A stretch of DNA of 64,000 nt from Hymenopus coronatus (taxonomy: Eukaryota > Arthropoda > Insecta > Mantodea > Hymenopodidae): NCBI GenBank assembly GCA_030762935.1, contig CM060880.1:17477001-17541000 (forward strand). Reading direction: 5' to 3'. Shown here one piece after another: positions 48,866 through 61,200 of the stretch (its first letter is position 1; each line of letters begins with the position of its first letter). Under the pieces are notes generated by a model. The model was not told the origin of the DNA, did not search any database, and saw only the letters and a program-made list of their open reading frames with translations. A program made the translations under genes and the position numbers.

Positions 48866-49262
48866 AAGTGAGGTGGTGCAGCCTCACATTTTAGAGGATG
48901 GGGTTTGATTCCAGTGGCATTCCTGACCCATGGGTTTTTATCAGGGGTTTCTCTGGGTCGCCAGGCAAATGCTTGGAAGGTTCATATACATCCCTTGAAT
49001 TCCTTGTCCCTTCATCTCTTTGGTCTATTTTGGCAGGGTCTTGGAATTACATGACAAGGTAAAGGGATGCTCCATTCTCTGGGTCTTCCAGTGGGATGTC
49101 TAAGCCTGAAGGGGGCAGGGATGCCAGTTGTACTAGCCACCATCAGGAAGTTTCAATCTGGAAATGGTATGACCTCTGCTCTGTCTTGACCCCTTGAGTT
49201 GGCCACCCTCTGTCTCCGCTCGCTTTGTCCTTCCTCCTGATAGTCATCTGGGTGGAGGAATT
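48866..49262 (+). repeat. tRNA-headed SINE, family 4
   Basis: CCAAGTGAGGTGGTGCAGCC head, B-box-like GGGTTTGATTCCAG, then TTTCTCTGGGTCGCCAGGCA as in 34738-35265. Inserted in a degraded reverse Rep870 copy. Confidence 0.7.
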
Positions 49263-49644
49263 TGGAATTTATCCAGCTTTTCAATTTGAATTATGCTCTT
49301 TACAAGCACATATATGAATATCTTCCTAAAATCTGGTATTACATTCATATGACTTCTCTGTCTCTTTAACAAATTATTCTAAAAAGCTTATTCTTCTATC
49401 CACTTCACCATAAAAATGAGAGAAAAATTTGTAGAAATGCTTTTATTAAATAGACACCTCCTTGAAGATGCACATACTTAATTTGTGAGCTTTAAACAAT
49501 TGCAACTAATTTTGGTGAAGTCCAATTTTATCTGTCTCTTATGTATTACTAGTAATTTAAGTAATTCAGAATGAAGAAAACTTCAGAGGCTATTCCCAAG
49601 AAATTCAAGCTAAACATTTTATTTGCCATGTAAATATTTTAATA

Positions 49645-50954
49645 CAAGGGGCATACTGAGTCACGAGCAACCCATTGTAAAAATTTAAATTTCAACAATG
49701 TAACGAAACGAATTGCAGGATCGTAATCTACAGACTTTAAGTCACATGTTGACAAATTGTGACGTCATTAGCTTCTGTCACGTGACCACAGACGGCGTTT
49801 GAAAAATGGCTGACATTGATGTTTCGTTTCAACAGCGTGCTGTCATTGAATTCCTTGTGAAAGAAGGAAAAGCTGCTCCTGAAATTCATCTCAGACTTCA
49901 AAGTGCATATGGAGGTGTCTGCATGGGTGCCAGCAGTGTTAGAAGATGGGTGAAACATTTCAAAGATGGAAACACGAGTCTACAAAATGCGCCTCGTAGC
50001 GGGCGTCCTCAAACTGCCTCTACAGAACGCAACAAGGAAAGAGTTGATGAGCTCATTACAGGAGATAGGCGTTTCACTGTGAATGAAATTGCTGCGAAAC
50101 TTGGAATAGGAGATAGTGCAGTGCAAGAAATGATCCACAGCTTGGGTTATCGAAAGGTCTGTGCCCGTTGGGTCCCCTGTTTATTGACTGAAGATCACAA
50201 ACTTCAGAGAAGAACCATTGCACAAAACCTTCTTCAGAGATTTCATAATGAAGGTGATGAATTTTTGACATGTATTGTGACTGGAGATGAGAGCTGGTTC
50301 CATTACTATGAGCCAGAAACGAAATGTCAGAGTATGGAATGGCACCACTTGAACTCACCATCGAAGAAGAAAGCGAAGACAGTGCAGTCTGTAGGAAAAG
50401 TTATGGGAAGTGTCTTTTGGGATGCACAAGGTTGCATTCTGGTTGACTTTCTTGAACTTGGACAAACCATAAATTCTGCCCGCTACATCAAGACACTTCT
50501 GAAGCTCCGTCGGGCTTTGCGTGATAAACCCCCTGGAAAGAGGATCATCCTTCACCAGGATAATGCGCGTCCGCATAGTGCCCGTGCCACTAGGGAGAAG
50601 ATCAGGGCATTAGGGTGGGGAACTCTTCCACATCCTCCCTACAGTCCCGACTTGGCACCCTCCGACTACTATCTTTTCGGTTCTGTGAAGGAGCAGATGC
50701 GTGGCCAATGCTACGAGACACTGGAGGATATTCGGAAAGCAGTGCTTCAGGGGCTGCGGGCAGCTGGAACGGAGTTCTATCACAAGGGCATTTTCAAACT
50801 TGTAGAACGATGGGAAAAATGTGTGCAAAACAATGGAGACTATGTCGAAAAGTGAAGGAAAGTCTGTAGATTATGATGATGTATTTAGTTTGGCTTAAAA
50901 ATAAATATTAAGATTTTAAAACAGTGTTGCTCATGACTTTCAGTAAGCCCCTCG
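49645..50954 (+). mobile_element. Intact mariner transposon, 1310 bp
   Basis: TA duplication at 49643-49644 and 50955-50956. Inverted ends of about 28 bp (CAAGGGGCATACTGAGTCAC and, inverted, CGAGGGGCTTACTGAAAGTC). Encloses one uninterrupted transposase frame and sits inside a Rep870 copy. Confidence 0.96.
49806..50855 (+). CDS. Mariner transposase, intact, 349 aa
   Basis: Cuts and pastes its own element by binding the inverted ends and inserting at TA. N-terminal paired-like HTH region (about residues 1-110, including SSVRRWVKHFKDG and RSGRPQT), then RWVP at 121-124 (a WVPHEL-like linker, partly degenerate). Catalytic triad: Asp161 in TGDESWFHYY, Asp252 in HQDNARPH, Asp287 in YSPDLAPSDYYLF. 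There are 34 residues between the last two, the mariner DD34D signature. Length matches the family's usual 340-350. Start chosen at the ATG 161 bp inside the left end. No frameshift or internal stop, unlike the other mariners here, so this is the youngest copy and could be active. Confidence 0.96.
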   Translation: MADIDVSFQQRAVIEFLVKEGKAAPEIHLRLQSAYGGVCMGASSVRRWVKHFKDGNTSLQNAPRSGRPQTASTERNKERVDELITGDRRFTVNEIAAKLGIGDSAVQEMIHSLGYRKVCARWVPCLLTEDHKLQRRTIAQNLLQRFHNEGDEFLTCIVTGDESWFHYYEPETKCQSMEWHHLNSPSKKKAKTVQSVGKVMGSVFWDAQGCILVDFLELGQTINSARYIKTLLKLRRALRDKPPGKRIILHQDNARPHSARATREKIRALGWGTLPHPPYSPDLAPSDYYLFGSVKEQMRGQCYETLEDIRKAVLQGLRAAGTEFYHKGIFKLVERWEKCVQNNGDYVEK

Positions 50955-51110
50955 TATATGATGCTTTAATCAAAATTGTTAGAGCCAATTTTGAGGAAAT
51001 AAATAGTTTCCAAACATACTCTACGTAAAAAGTAGTCTGTCATTGAGGGGATTCTTCGTGAACCTTGTGTTGCATTTTTGGAAGATACTGAATTTAAATT
51101 TAAAAAACAT

Positions 51111-51145
<35 letters not shown>

Positions 51146-52039
51146 TTGTTTCTAAAAATGCTTTTTTGGAATTCGGGAGCCTCAAAATATGTACTTCTAG
51201 TGAAATCTTGATATCAAAATTTTTGGTGGAATGCAACACATTCTCTACTTGCTATGTATGTGATAGAAAAATAAAAACATTTTGTTTTTTAAGGTTCAGG
51301 AGATCTCAAAACATACTTTTTTGGTTTTGTGAGTGGAATATAATAAATAGTTAATATATATATAATAAATAGTTCCTGGCGGTAGAAAAAGTAAAGACTA
51401 CGACTGAAGCTTTTTGTTGTTCAGTTTCTTAAACAAATGCCCTCATGTTCCAATTATTTTGAAGACCTGTTGGAGTTTTGGTTTTGAGGTAAACAGGAAA
51501 TAAACACAACATTTCAAAAGTACTTTTGGCTATTTATTCATGCGCACTTCAACAAACTCGCAGCATATGAAGAGTATTTTCCTTTACAATATCTTACTCA
51601 TACTTTATAAAAAAATATTTCTTTTGCTTTTGTAACAATAAACACTTAGGCTACTATTACTTCATTATCACAGTTGCTGCTGTAATGTGATGCAGTAACT
51701 TTCTGGTAATCAGATGGTCCATTTCAAGTCATGGAGTACAGAAATGTGAAGCATAAAGGGCTATAAAAATAGAACATTTATTAATAATTTTACAATACTG
51801 ACTGTACATAACAAAATAAATAGATTCAGTCTGAATATAAATTAAGAACTGGCTGCTACAGTTAATGTCATTATTGCTCATTGAGTAGTCCTAAAAAATA
51901 ACTATTATATCTATACAAAAAAGAGACATTTACAATAATTTCTCCATGAATGAGAGGTCTTTACAAAAATTACATTTGGATGGAACACGTATGTAAAGAA
52001 TTTGATATGATTATTAATTATACAGGAGGTGACTTATTA

Positions 52040-52261
52040 CTATGTTATAATGCCGACGGAACGTTGTTGTAGACTTTCATTTGTACCTAACAACTCTTCG
52101 TCACCAGAGAGCAGCACTTCTGATTCAGACTCATCTCGTTTCTCTCGCTTCACTTTCTGGTACCGGATCTTGACTCTCTGTAAAAGGCTTGGATCAATCT
52201 TGCGATTCTTGCGATTGGTTTTTCTCATCAGGAAGTTGTCTGTGACCCAGAACATCAGTGC
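52040..52261 (-). CDS. STIMATE: STIMATE last coding exon
   Basis: Acceptor ttgcag|GCA; 73 codons plus stop. Begins ALMFWVTDNFLMRK, finishing the last helix, then a basic region (KIDPSLLQRVKIRYQKVKR) and an acidic serine-rich cluster DESESEVLLSGDEE. The cluster and basic segment match the cytosolic tail of vertebrate STIMATE; the last 17 residues are not conserved. Stop at 52042-52040. Confidence 0.94.
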   Translation of the reverse strand, partial: ALMFWVTDNFLMRKTNRKNRKIDPSLLQRVKIRYQKVKREKRDESESEVLLSGDEELLGTNESLQQRSVGIIT

Positions 52262-55200
52262 CTGCAACAATCAAGTTACAGAACTCTATCATAATATTGT
52301 TGTGAGAATTAATTCAAAGAGATGATCATATGTGCTCGGTCTTCTGCAACAACTACTGAGTCAATTGTTTCTTCCACACAGACCATATATAGGGCCATAG
52401 TTTGAAAGGCAGAGCCAGACTGAAAAATCTGAAGTTTTACATGCACATGACTTTCTCTAGCTGCTCTACAAACTTCTTACAAAAGTTTATTTTTCTTTCT
52501 ACAGAATGCTAATCGAGAAAGACATTAGCGGAATGTTCTTATTACTTAGTTCATTATAAGTAGAAAAGAACTAAAGGAGTGCGCTATGCTGAAGTGATAC
52601 TCAAATGTTTTAAAAGCTGATGCTATGCGATTGTCATTGCAAATCGCTTCTTTGCTTGGCCAGGAGTACAACAAAAGAAAAACGGACACTTCCTATCTGA
52701 GAAAAGTATAAGTACTTTACAATTGAAACTAATAAATAGCTTGCTGAGGCATTGTCGTGATGAAGATTCTTTTGTTTTTGGGAACAGGAAGAAGTCACAA
52801 GAGGCCAGGTCAGTGTGGCAAGATTTGTGCCTTTTCCTTCTCGAAGAAGTCAATTGTTGTGAGGTAAAGACATTTAACTATTCAAGAAAATTTATTTTAT
52901 CCCATGGTGGAGAACAAATCTCAAACTCTCAAAGAATCTCCAACATGAAGATTTCACTAATATAGCTAAAATCTTTTCAGGCTCAATAGGTAGAGCTTCC
53001 TTCAGTCCAAGCAGAATATTGCTGTGCATAACCATACTATTGAGGAAGAAATAATGTGAATAACAAGAAGCCTGAAAAATAAAAACTTTTTCCACTCTCT
53101 GGTTATGCAGTGTATAAAATACCTCTCAATGTCACTAACTGATATTTACAATCCCTCAGTTAAAACAGAATTCTTTCCAATAAATGTCAAATAACTTAAC
53201 TGTGTTTCCCAAATAATATTTTTAAAACAGTTTTTGTTTTCCATATAAAAATTCATTTCTTTAGTATAAATCCCTTATGAAAAAAGGTTTAATATACCTA
53301 ATTTTTTCATGGTTAAAAGGTACAGCTCCCTGCTTAACACTTTCCAGCCCAATTTATTTCTGAATGAAATTTCTTTTTGAAACCTGATGGCATAGAATAG
53401 ATACTTGTGGCCTTAAAAAGCTGGTCGTAACGCCTCTTATTGGTACTCAACTTCTAAAGCACTGAACATCACTGAGCAGGACTTCAATGTGAAGTTAAAT
53501 TAGGTTGGAATCCTCACTACAGTGCTTCTATGTGGATAAAAGAAGGGATTGGCCCAAGTAAAATAAATGCTAATTGGCATACCTAGTTTAATAGAATTTG
53601 GTAGCATTGCAGCAGAATACAATTCTATTTGTGTTAGAAAAAAATCTGAAGTGTTCCATTCACATGACTTTCTTTACATCTCCGCAGCAAATTATTGTTA
53701 AAAAGCTTATGCTTCTATTTACTTCATGCTAATTGAGAAAAATTAGTAGAAATATTCTTATTACTTGCTTCCTTGTAAGTAGAAGCAAAATAAGGGAGTA
53801 CAATAGGTTAAAGTGATACTCAAAAGGTGGTTGCTATGTGACTGAAGTTCCTTTGTTTATATGGACATGAGTTGACAAATTCCTGTATGAGAATAGTACA
53901 AGTTTTTCAAAGATGAAACCAATAACAAGGAATATCTCAAAAACAATCAACTCCATGAAAAAAATTATATAACATAAATTGTGTGTTTTAATGTGCTCTA
54001 CATTTTTTGTGTAGTAGGTTTTTGTCCATCTCTTAAGGTTTAGCAGATATGCAAAATTTTGAATAATTCATCCAGAATAAAGTAGTCTTCAGAGGCTATT
54101 CCCAGAAAATTCAAGATATACATATTATTTGTCAGGTAAATATCTTTAATATACAATATTTTAATCAAAATCGTTAGAGCCATTTTTAAGAAAATAAAAA
54201 TTTTCGAAAAAAGTTCCATGTAAAGGGTAGTTGGGGGTGGGAAGATTTTCTTGAAAATCTTTGTGTCACATCCTTGGAAGAAACCAAACTTAAATACCAG
54301 GTTTGGTATTCAACAGTCTTTTCGTTTTTGAGCTATGCTGTCCATAGACTCACACACATGGACCTTTTTGTAAAAATGCTTTTTTTGAATTCAGGGGGAC
54401 CCAAAACATGTATTTTTGGTGAAATCTCAGTATCAAATTTCTGGGTGGGATGCAATACCTTCTCTATACACTATGTACATAGTACATGTAGAGAAAGTGA
54501 AAAGGCATGATTGGAAGGATTTTATTTTCTCTTTTGCCTGTTTTAAGCTATGTTAATATCAGTAAACATAAAGAAAAGACCAAAATATACACGAATTACA
54601 GCAGCTTTCATTTTATCATCATCATCCTTAAATTTCCTTCTCCGAAGTTCTTTCTCCAGCTTGGAGAAGAGGTAGTAGTCCCTTGGGGCTAGATCTGGAC
54701 TGTAAGGTGGGTGGTCAATCTCTTTGAAGGCACATTCCTCTACTGAAGCCTTCGCAATTGCTGTCATGTGCACTGGTGCATTGTTGTGGAGAAGGTGAAC
54801 ACAATATGACAACCTTCCTTGTCTCTTATTTGATGGAAAAGTGAAACACAATATTTGCATTCACAATGGTATTCCTTTCTTTGGAATTGATGAGGAAAAT
54901 TCCTCTAATACCCAGAAGATTGTCACCATAATCTTTTTGTGGATTGAGTGGCCTTTGCCTTTCTTGGTGGAGCTTCACCCAGTTTACGCCATTCCAGAGG
55001 TTCTCTTTTCAACAGAGGATCATAATAAAGAACCATAGTTTCATCCCCAGTAACAAGGATTCAAGTTGCCACGACAAGGCTCCAAAAACTTGTTGCAACA
55101 AGTCACATGCTGCTACTTCTGAACTGCAGAGAGAAGTTTGGGTACCCATCTTGCATTGCACTTTTTCATGTGTAAATGATCATGAAAACAGTTGTATTAG

Positions 55201-58200
55201 ATAACTCCAACTTTGCTGAGATTTCCTTGAAATTCATCCACCTGTCACTCTGAACTTCAGCTTCCTCAGTCACCACTTCAACAGTTTGACCAACATGTGG
55301 ATCATCTCTGCCCAGACAAAACTGTTTAGACTATTCTTTCTTTGTGGATTATGGAGGGGAAGCATCACCATAAACACCACCCAAGCAGTGTTTGATTTCA
55401 GCTGGTGCATGCCCTTCTTTTCTCAGGAACTTGATCACTCCTGATACTTGATTGTATCCATTTTAACAACACAGCACGCAACGTTTTACTCAAACGAGAG
55501 CCACCACTCAACTTTGGCCAGTAGCGGGCTGAAATTCATGTATGTGCATCCTGACAGAAATCGCTAACTCCTCCCATGTGCATCATAACTTTCACACTCA
55601 CTTCCAGGGACAGGCTGGAAACTTTTGGAAGCTACCCCATACCTCAAACAAAAAATACACATAATGATGTCATATAGCACCGTTGGGCTGGAAAGGGTTA
55701 AATAAAATCAACACAGCATAATCAATATGCTTTGTTACACACTTCAGTGTGTAGTTTAGTTGCATGAGTATGGTTTTACTGTTACATTATGTGATAAGGT
55801 ATTTTATAAATTTAAAGATTTCTATTTGTCTCCTAATTTTAAGGCAAGAAAAAGTTTTGGCAATGCAGTACTTTACTCACATTGACGAAGAATGGAATGA
55901 CCAGCATGACTATAACAACTTCTACTTTTGGGTTGGTAATGGGCGAGAGAATGAAGTCTCGCACATCGTCCCAGAAATCAAACTGGATCAATAATGTAAT
56001 ACATATCTTCACTACGATCATCAGCAGGACGTACAGACAGCACTGCACTAACCAGGCATTCACTGATGGAGGTTTACCTGCAAACAGAGTTTACAAAGTT
56101 GCTGTCAAATTTACATTACATTCAGCTAACAAAAAAGGTTCTAAACTAGAGCCTTGGAAACAAATTCCTATATTTTTTCTTTGCTTGCTTCAAAACTTCT
56201 TTAAACTAAATAAATACATTTATTATAATAATAACAACAATAATAATAACATCATTATCATCAATATTTTTTAGTTTGGAGTGGTACATTATACACTATA
56301 GTGCCATAAGTTCTATCAGTAACATTTAAATGTGCTTTAGTATGGAAATTGTGAATGAAGAAATGTGGCAATGCTATATACTGTTGTCCACAAGGTCACC
56401 TTTACTACTCCGTGAGTAACCAGCTTGCAGTGTGCCCATAACAGTAACATGCATGAGAGAAAGATGGAGTGGAGAGTGTACAAACACCATATTGGTGTTA
56501 TTTCATTGTGGATAGTGAGCTAAGAAAATTTTTTTCTTGGCACCAAAGAATGATTTGTATTTCAGACAATACCACAGTTTAAAGAAACAGGTGGAATAAT
56601 TAATCATGTCAGATCTAACTGTCCTAGGTGTGTATGCACAAAAGAAGTTGTGCACACTGTTCATGCAAAGATTTTACGCAATCCTTTGCGTAAACAAACA
56701 ATTGTGTTTTGTTAAATGAACATCTCTTCATGAACAATGTCACATATTTTTTTTAAGAATGATTTACATGTTAGTTTATATAAAAGAACCATAAGGCATT
56801 TGCTAACTGAAAAATTAAAGGAGATATGCCGGGTTCAATCCCAGGCTTTGATAATGACGTATGAGGAGAGCAAAACCACAAAGCATAAACACAAAGAAAA
56901 ACCACACAGCAGCGGTTGACAACCAGTGTCCCATGGCTCATCACTGCTGCTGACTGGCCTAATGGAATTCTGAACCTCAATCCATTGGATTATTCTCTGT
57001 GACAGAAGCTTGAGGTAATAGCGTGTGAAAGAGGCACCACAATATTGAGATACTAAAAAAAATCAATCACATCAGCTGTCAAAAAAATTCCACTGGACAT
57101 GATTTGTGCAGTTATAAATGAGTGGCCTCAATGCCTTCATTGCTGTGTTGCAGCACATGGCCATCATTTTGAATGAGAGTATGTTTATTTTGTAGCATTT
57201 TTTGTATTCTTTCAAAAAATATGTATATTAAAGGATTTGCATGGGTTTATTTAGTAGTATACGCATTGGAAGTATTAATAGATCTTATGGCAGTACTGTG
57301 TATATGTTGGCACCGTTATTCATCTATATTTGAAAATTCTCTTTATATGGCACATGTTTTGCGTGCATTAGTACGGTTGCCATATGTACCAGAAAATGGA
57401 ATTGCCCTGATTTCAAAGGTTGGAAAAAGTATCCCAGGCAGATAGAAAAACTTCCAGATTTACAAGATATAAACATTTAAAATATTATGCCAATCACATA
57501 ATTTACACTATGAAATGTATTTAAAATTTTGACCTCAACCACTATTGTTACTATTTGATTGGAAACTCGACTGCATATGGTTTGGTTTAAATTTATTGAT
57601 TAGTGTTGGCAAGCTATCAAATGAGTTGTTCACACACTCTTAGTTGGTGATTGATGTTTGCTGACCACTTGCTGGTCGGCTCTGACAACTGAGGGACAGA
57701 GTAAATATGTCACTCTGGTTTCATAGCAACCAGCAAAAGTACCATTTGGAAGTAACCTGTAAAAAGTATGTATAAGAAAATTCAATACTCATTAAGTTAA
57801 AGTATATGACATTCTTAATAAAGAGTTGAAACTCATGATATATAAGCATCACAAAAAAGGAAGAAAGAAAGAAAGAAAAAAAATCTGATGTGTTCCATTC
57901 ATGACTTTCTCTACATCTCTGTAAAAATTATTCTTAAAAAGCCCATCTTCTATCTACTTCATGCAAATCAACAAAACATTAGCAGAAATTATCTTATTAC
58001 TTGCTTCCTTGTAAGCAGAGGGGGAAATAAAGGAATACACTAAGCTAAAGGATAGTCAAATCTTTTAAAAGCTGGTGCTATGGGATTGAAATTTGTTTCT
58101 TTGCATGGTCAGGAGTTGACAAGTTCCCATATAAAACTGAAACCAATAACAGAGAATATCTTAAAAGGACAACTCCATAAAAAAAGTGTATGACATAAAT

Positions 58201-61200
58201 TGTGTGTTTTAACGAGATTTACACTTTTTGTATAGTAAGTTTTTGTCTATCTCTTACAGTTTTGCAAAAGTCATCCAGAATGAAGAGGTCTTCAGAGGCT
58301 ATTCCCAGAAAATTCAAGATATATAACGATATGGATTTTCTCCCAGACCTCAAGCTCTGCTGCATATCTGGTGGGTTTTATAAGGTGTATGTTAGATACT
58401 ATTTCATGGTTAGTAGACCAAAAGTGGTGTGCAACAGCTGATTTGTCAGTTTGTTTGTATTTTACTGCTTATGTGTTCTTTAAGTCTTGTTTCAAGGTGT
58501 CTTTTTGTTTTACCAATGTAAAATTTGTTGCAATCTGCACAATTTATTCTGTAGATTCCTGATTTTTTGTGTTCTGGGAAACTCAGTTGGAAACCATCGA
58601 CAATGAAGCCCACATGGCTTTGAAACCACTCTGGAAAAACTATACGTAAGTGATACTTAAGTGTTAGAAACCCGACTCAGAAATATTCTATTCCATTGAT
58701 TAAATGTTGAGCTTTAAAGCGTAAATTATAATTATTGCAGTTCACACTCCTGCCACTAATGTAGGCCCAAATGAAGGATAATATAAACAATTTCACTGTA
58801 TGACCTGTAAAAGGCAAACATAATCCACACCCAAAACATTAAGCATGAAATCTACATTAAAAAGAAAATGCACAAATTGGCATATTTATTCTGCTTTTTA
58901 TAGAAATCACATGTATAACAGTATAGTTTCCGTTGTGTTAAATAAGCTGATCTATGAACTCCAGGCTGCTGCGATAGACGGTACCACCATCACAAGTCTC
59001 CAAATATCCGCATGTCAAATTTTAGTGTTTCCGGTATTGGTACTGAATGGTATTTGATCACATATTTAATATTTTTTTTATACATCTTATGTATCGTATT
59101 TATCCCAATACAAGACGACCCCCATTTTTCAAAACTTAATTTTGGAATTTAGCATACCAGCGATATATACAGAAGACATAATTTTTAAATTAAATATCAA
59201 TTTTTGCTGTATATTTTAAATGAACTAAGTTACTCTTAAACTAATTATTTCTTTTTTTCTTTGAATTTTGTTTTACTTAATTTGAATTTGTGTGGAAATT
59301 CACATGGTAAGTGAGGGAGAGGGTAGAACGGAAATAATGCAGTGGCATATGTGCGATCAGAAGAACATATCTAATATACACATCATTATTTTCCTTGGCA
59401 ATGAAGCCATTTGCTCTCTTGCATTCTAGTATTTTGATGTCATATCATGTTGATTAAAGGTTGGGCAGCGCAGTAGATGGTTTCCATCCATATCTTCTTT
59501 AATGTTTTTATACAACTTTTGAAACCCTTTAAAATTAGGCACTATAAATGGTGGTTACATCACCTAAGAAAAGAACGGTATGTATAGGAAAAAAATGAAA
59601 TGATCCCCTAGGCCTCGAATATTCTAATACCATCAGGGTTGAAGAAAACAAGAGTTGAGTCAAGCAAGACTGGATAGGAAAGGTAAAAGAGGGGATCTGA
59701 TATGTGAAAAGGAAGTAATATCAGTCCAGGTCAATAACTCACCAAGCTAACCAGTGCTTATTGGTGAGCAGCCCTTCCCTTTAATTCATCACATAATTTT
59801 GTTTAGATTGGTTCCTTTAAATCTTCAAATTATAGAAGCAATTAAAGGGTATCCTTTCTATTATAACAAAATTAATGTGCGATTACTAACACCTGCACCA
59901 CATGAGGGTGAGGGATTGGACATTAGGCTTTTGTCCAGATCAGTTCCTTTAAGTTTACAACTTGTATTCAGTGGGAGAAAGTGACAACAGCAGTAGTGAC
60001 AGCAGTGTAACTGCAATGACGATGATGGACACATTTTTCTATTTAGAGAACGTACCAAATAGAACACATTATGAGCAGGAGAGAGACAGAGAACAGGAAT
60101 GTACCAGTATGTCTGTGCTGGGCGGTGACAGCAGCTTAGTAGTAACAACGATGAGCAGCCTCACAATTTATAGGACCAGAGCCGGCACAAGGAACATCTT
60201 GGGATTTAATTAGAGAAGCTACTGAGAACTGGTCCAAAAGAGAACATCACTAGACCTGGTGTAAAACCCCAGGAAATAGACTTGGGAAACTGTTTATCAA
60301 ATGACCATGTAAGGAAAGAGCTGAGAGCCTGCTAATATGTAGCAGACTTCAGCTGAGAACAATTACACAGGGCATGCCCCTGTGAAAATCATCTTAACAC
60401 AATTGGGGTGCTTCAGGGCAACTTAGACTGCAGATCATGCAGGAAGGAGACTGAAACAGCCCAGTACATGTTATACTCCTGTGAAGCTTTGGCTCACAGG
60501 AGATAGGAGAGATGATGGGAATCTGTATCATAAATGAAGAAGAAAACATACTTAATAAAATATATAATTATAAAAAAATTATGTGATTGAATTTGGCATA
60601 AATTCACGTTATGGTCTGCAGAGGGGTGAACCACAATAAACAATATATGTGCAACAAGAGGAGGGAAACATGCAGATAAACCTCTTCTCTTTCTGCTTGA
60701 CTGTTGGCTCCAAATACAACATTATGTATAGCCATCGATGTGAAAAATCTATTTTTATTTTAGTCTTAGAGAGAAATATTTTTCTAATGAGAATGCTTAT
60801 AGGTCAGTTAACAACTAACTTTGATGCAAAATGAAATGCATAGAATCTATTGCATACACCATGATCTTGGCGATAATGCTTACCATTTCCCCCAGGGTTT
60901 GCCACAGCTGTACTTGCGAAGTTTGAAATGCACTTCTCCTGCATGATATTTGGAAAACGTATTTCGCAAATGATGACCCCCAGTTTTCAAAATCAATATT
61001 TTGGAACAAAACAGTCTTTATCCAGATAAATATGCTAATCGCTATTTGCCAGTGTGTCAAAATTTGGACAAAAATATGTTATAATTATTTTACAATTGCA
61101 CTGATTGACTCTGGAGAAGATGGAGGTTTGAAATGTGTACCAGTTACTGCCTCCTCACATACATACCATACTCGCCAAAGTTGATAGCCTCCCAATGTTT

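Larger units (their letters stand above)
49328..51278 (-). repeat. Rep870 copy, reverse, split by a mariner
   Basis: Left part 49328-49642 ends CATGTAAATATTTTAATA; right part 50957-51278 resumes TGATGCTTTAATCAAAATTG, which together rebuild the family consensus. (AC)n near 51113-51141. Confidence 0.9.
53338..55697. mobile_element. TTAA-flanked composite element, 2360 bp, piggyBac-like ends
   Basis: TTAA at 53334-53337 and 55698-55701. Outward ends CACTTTCCAGCCCAA and (inverted) CCCTTTCCAGCCCAA differ at one base. piggyBac elements use TTAA targets and begin CCCTTT or similar. No piggyBac transposase is seen; the interior holds a Rep870 copy and a dead mariner. In a STIMATE intron. Confidence 0.55.
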
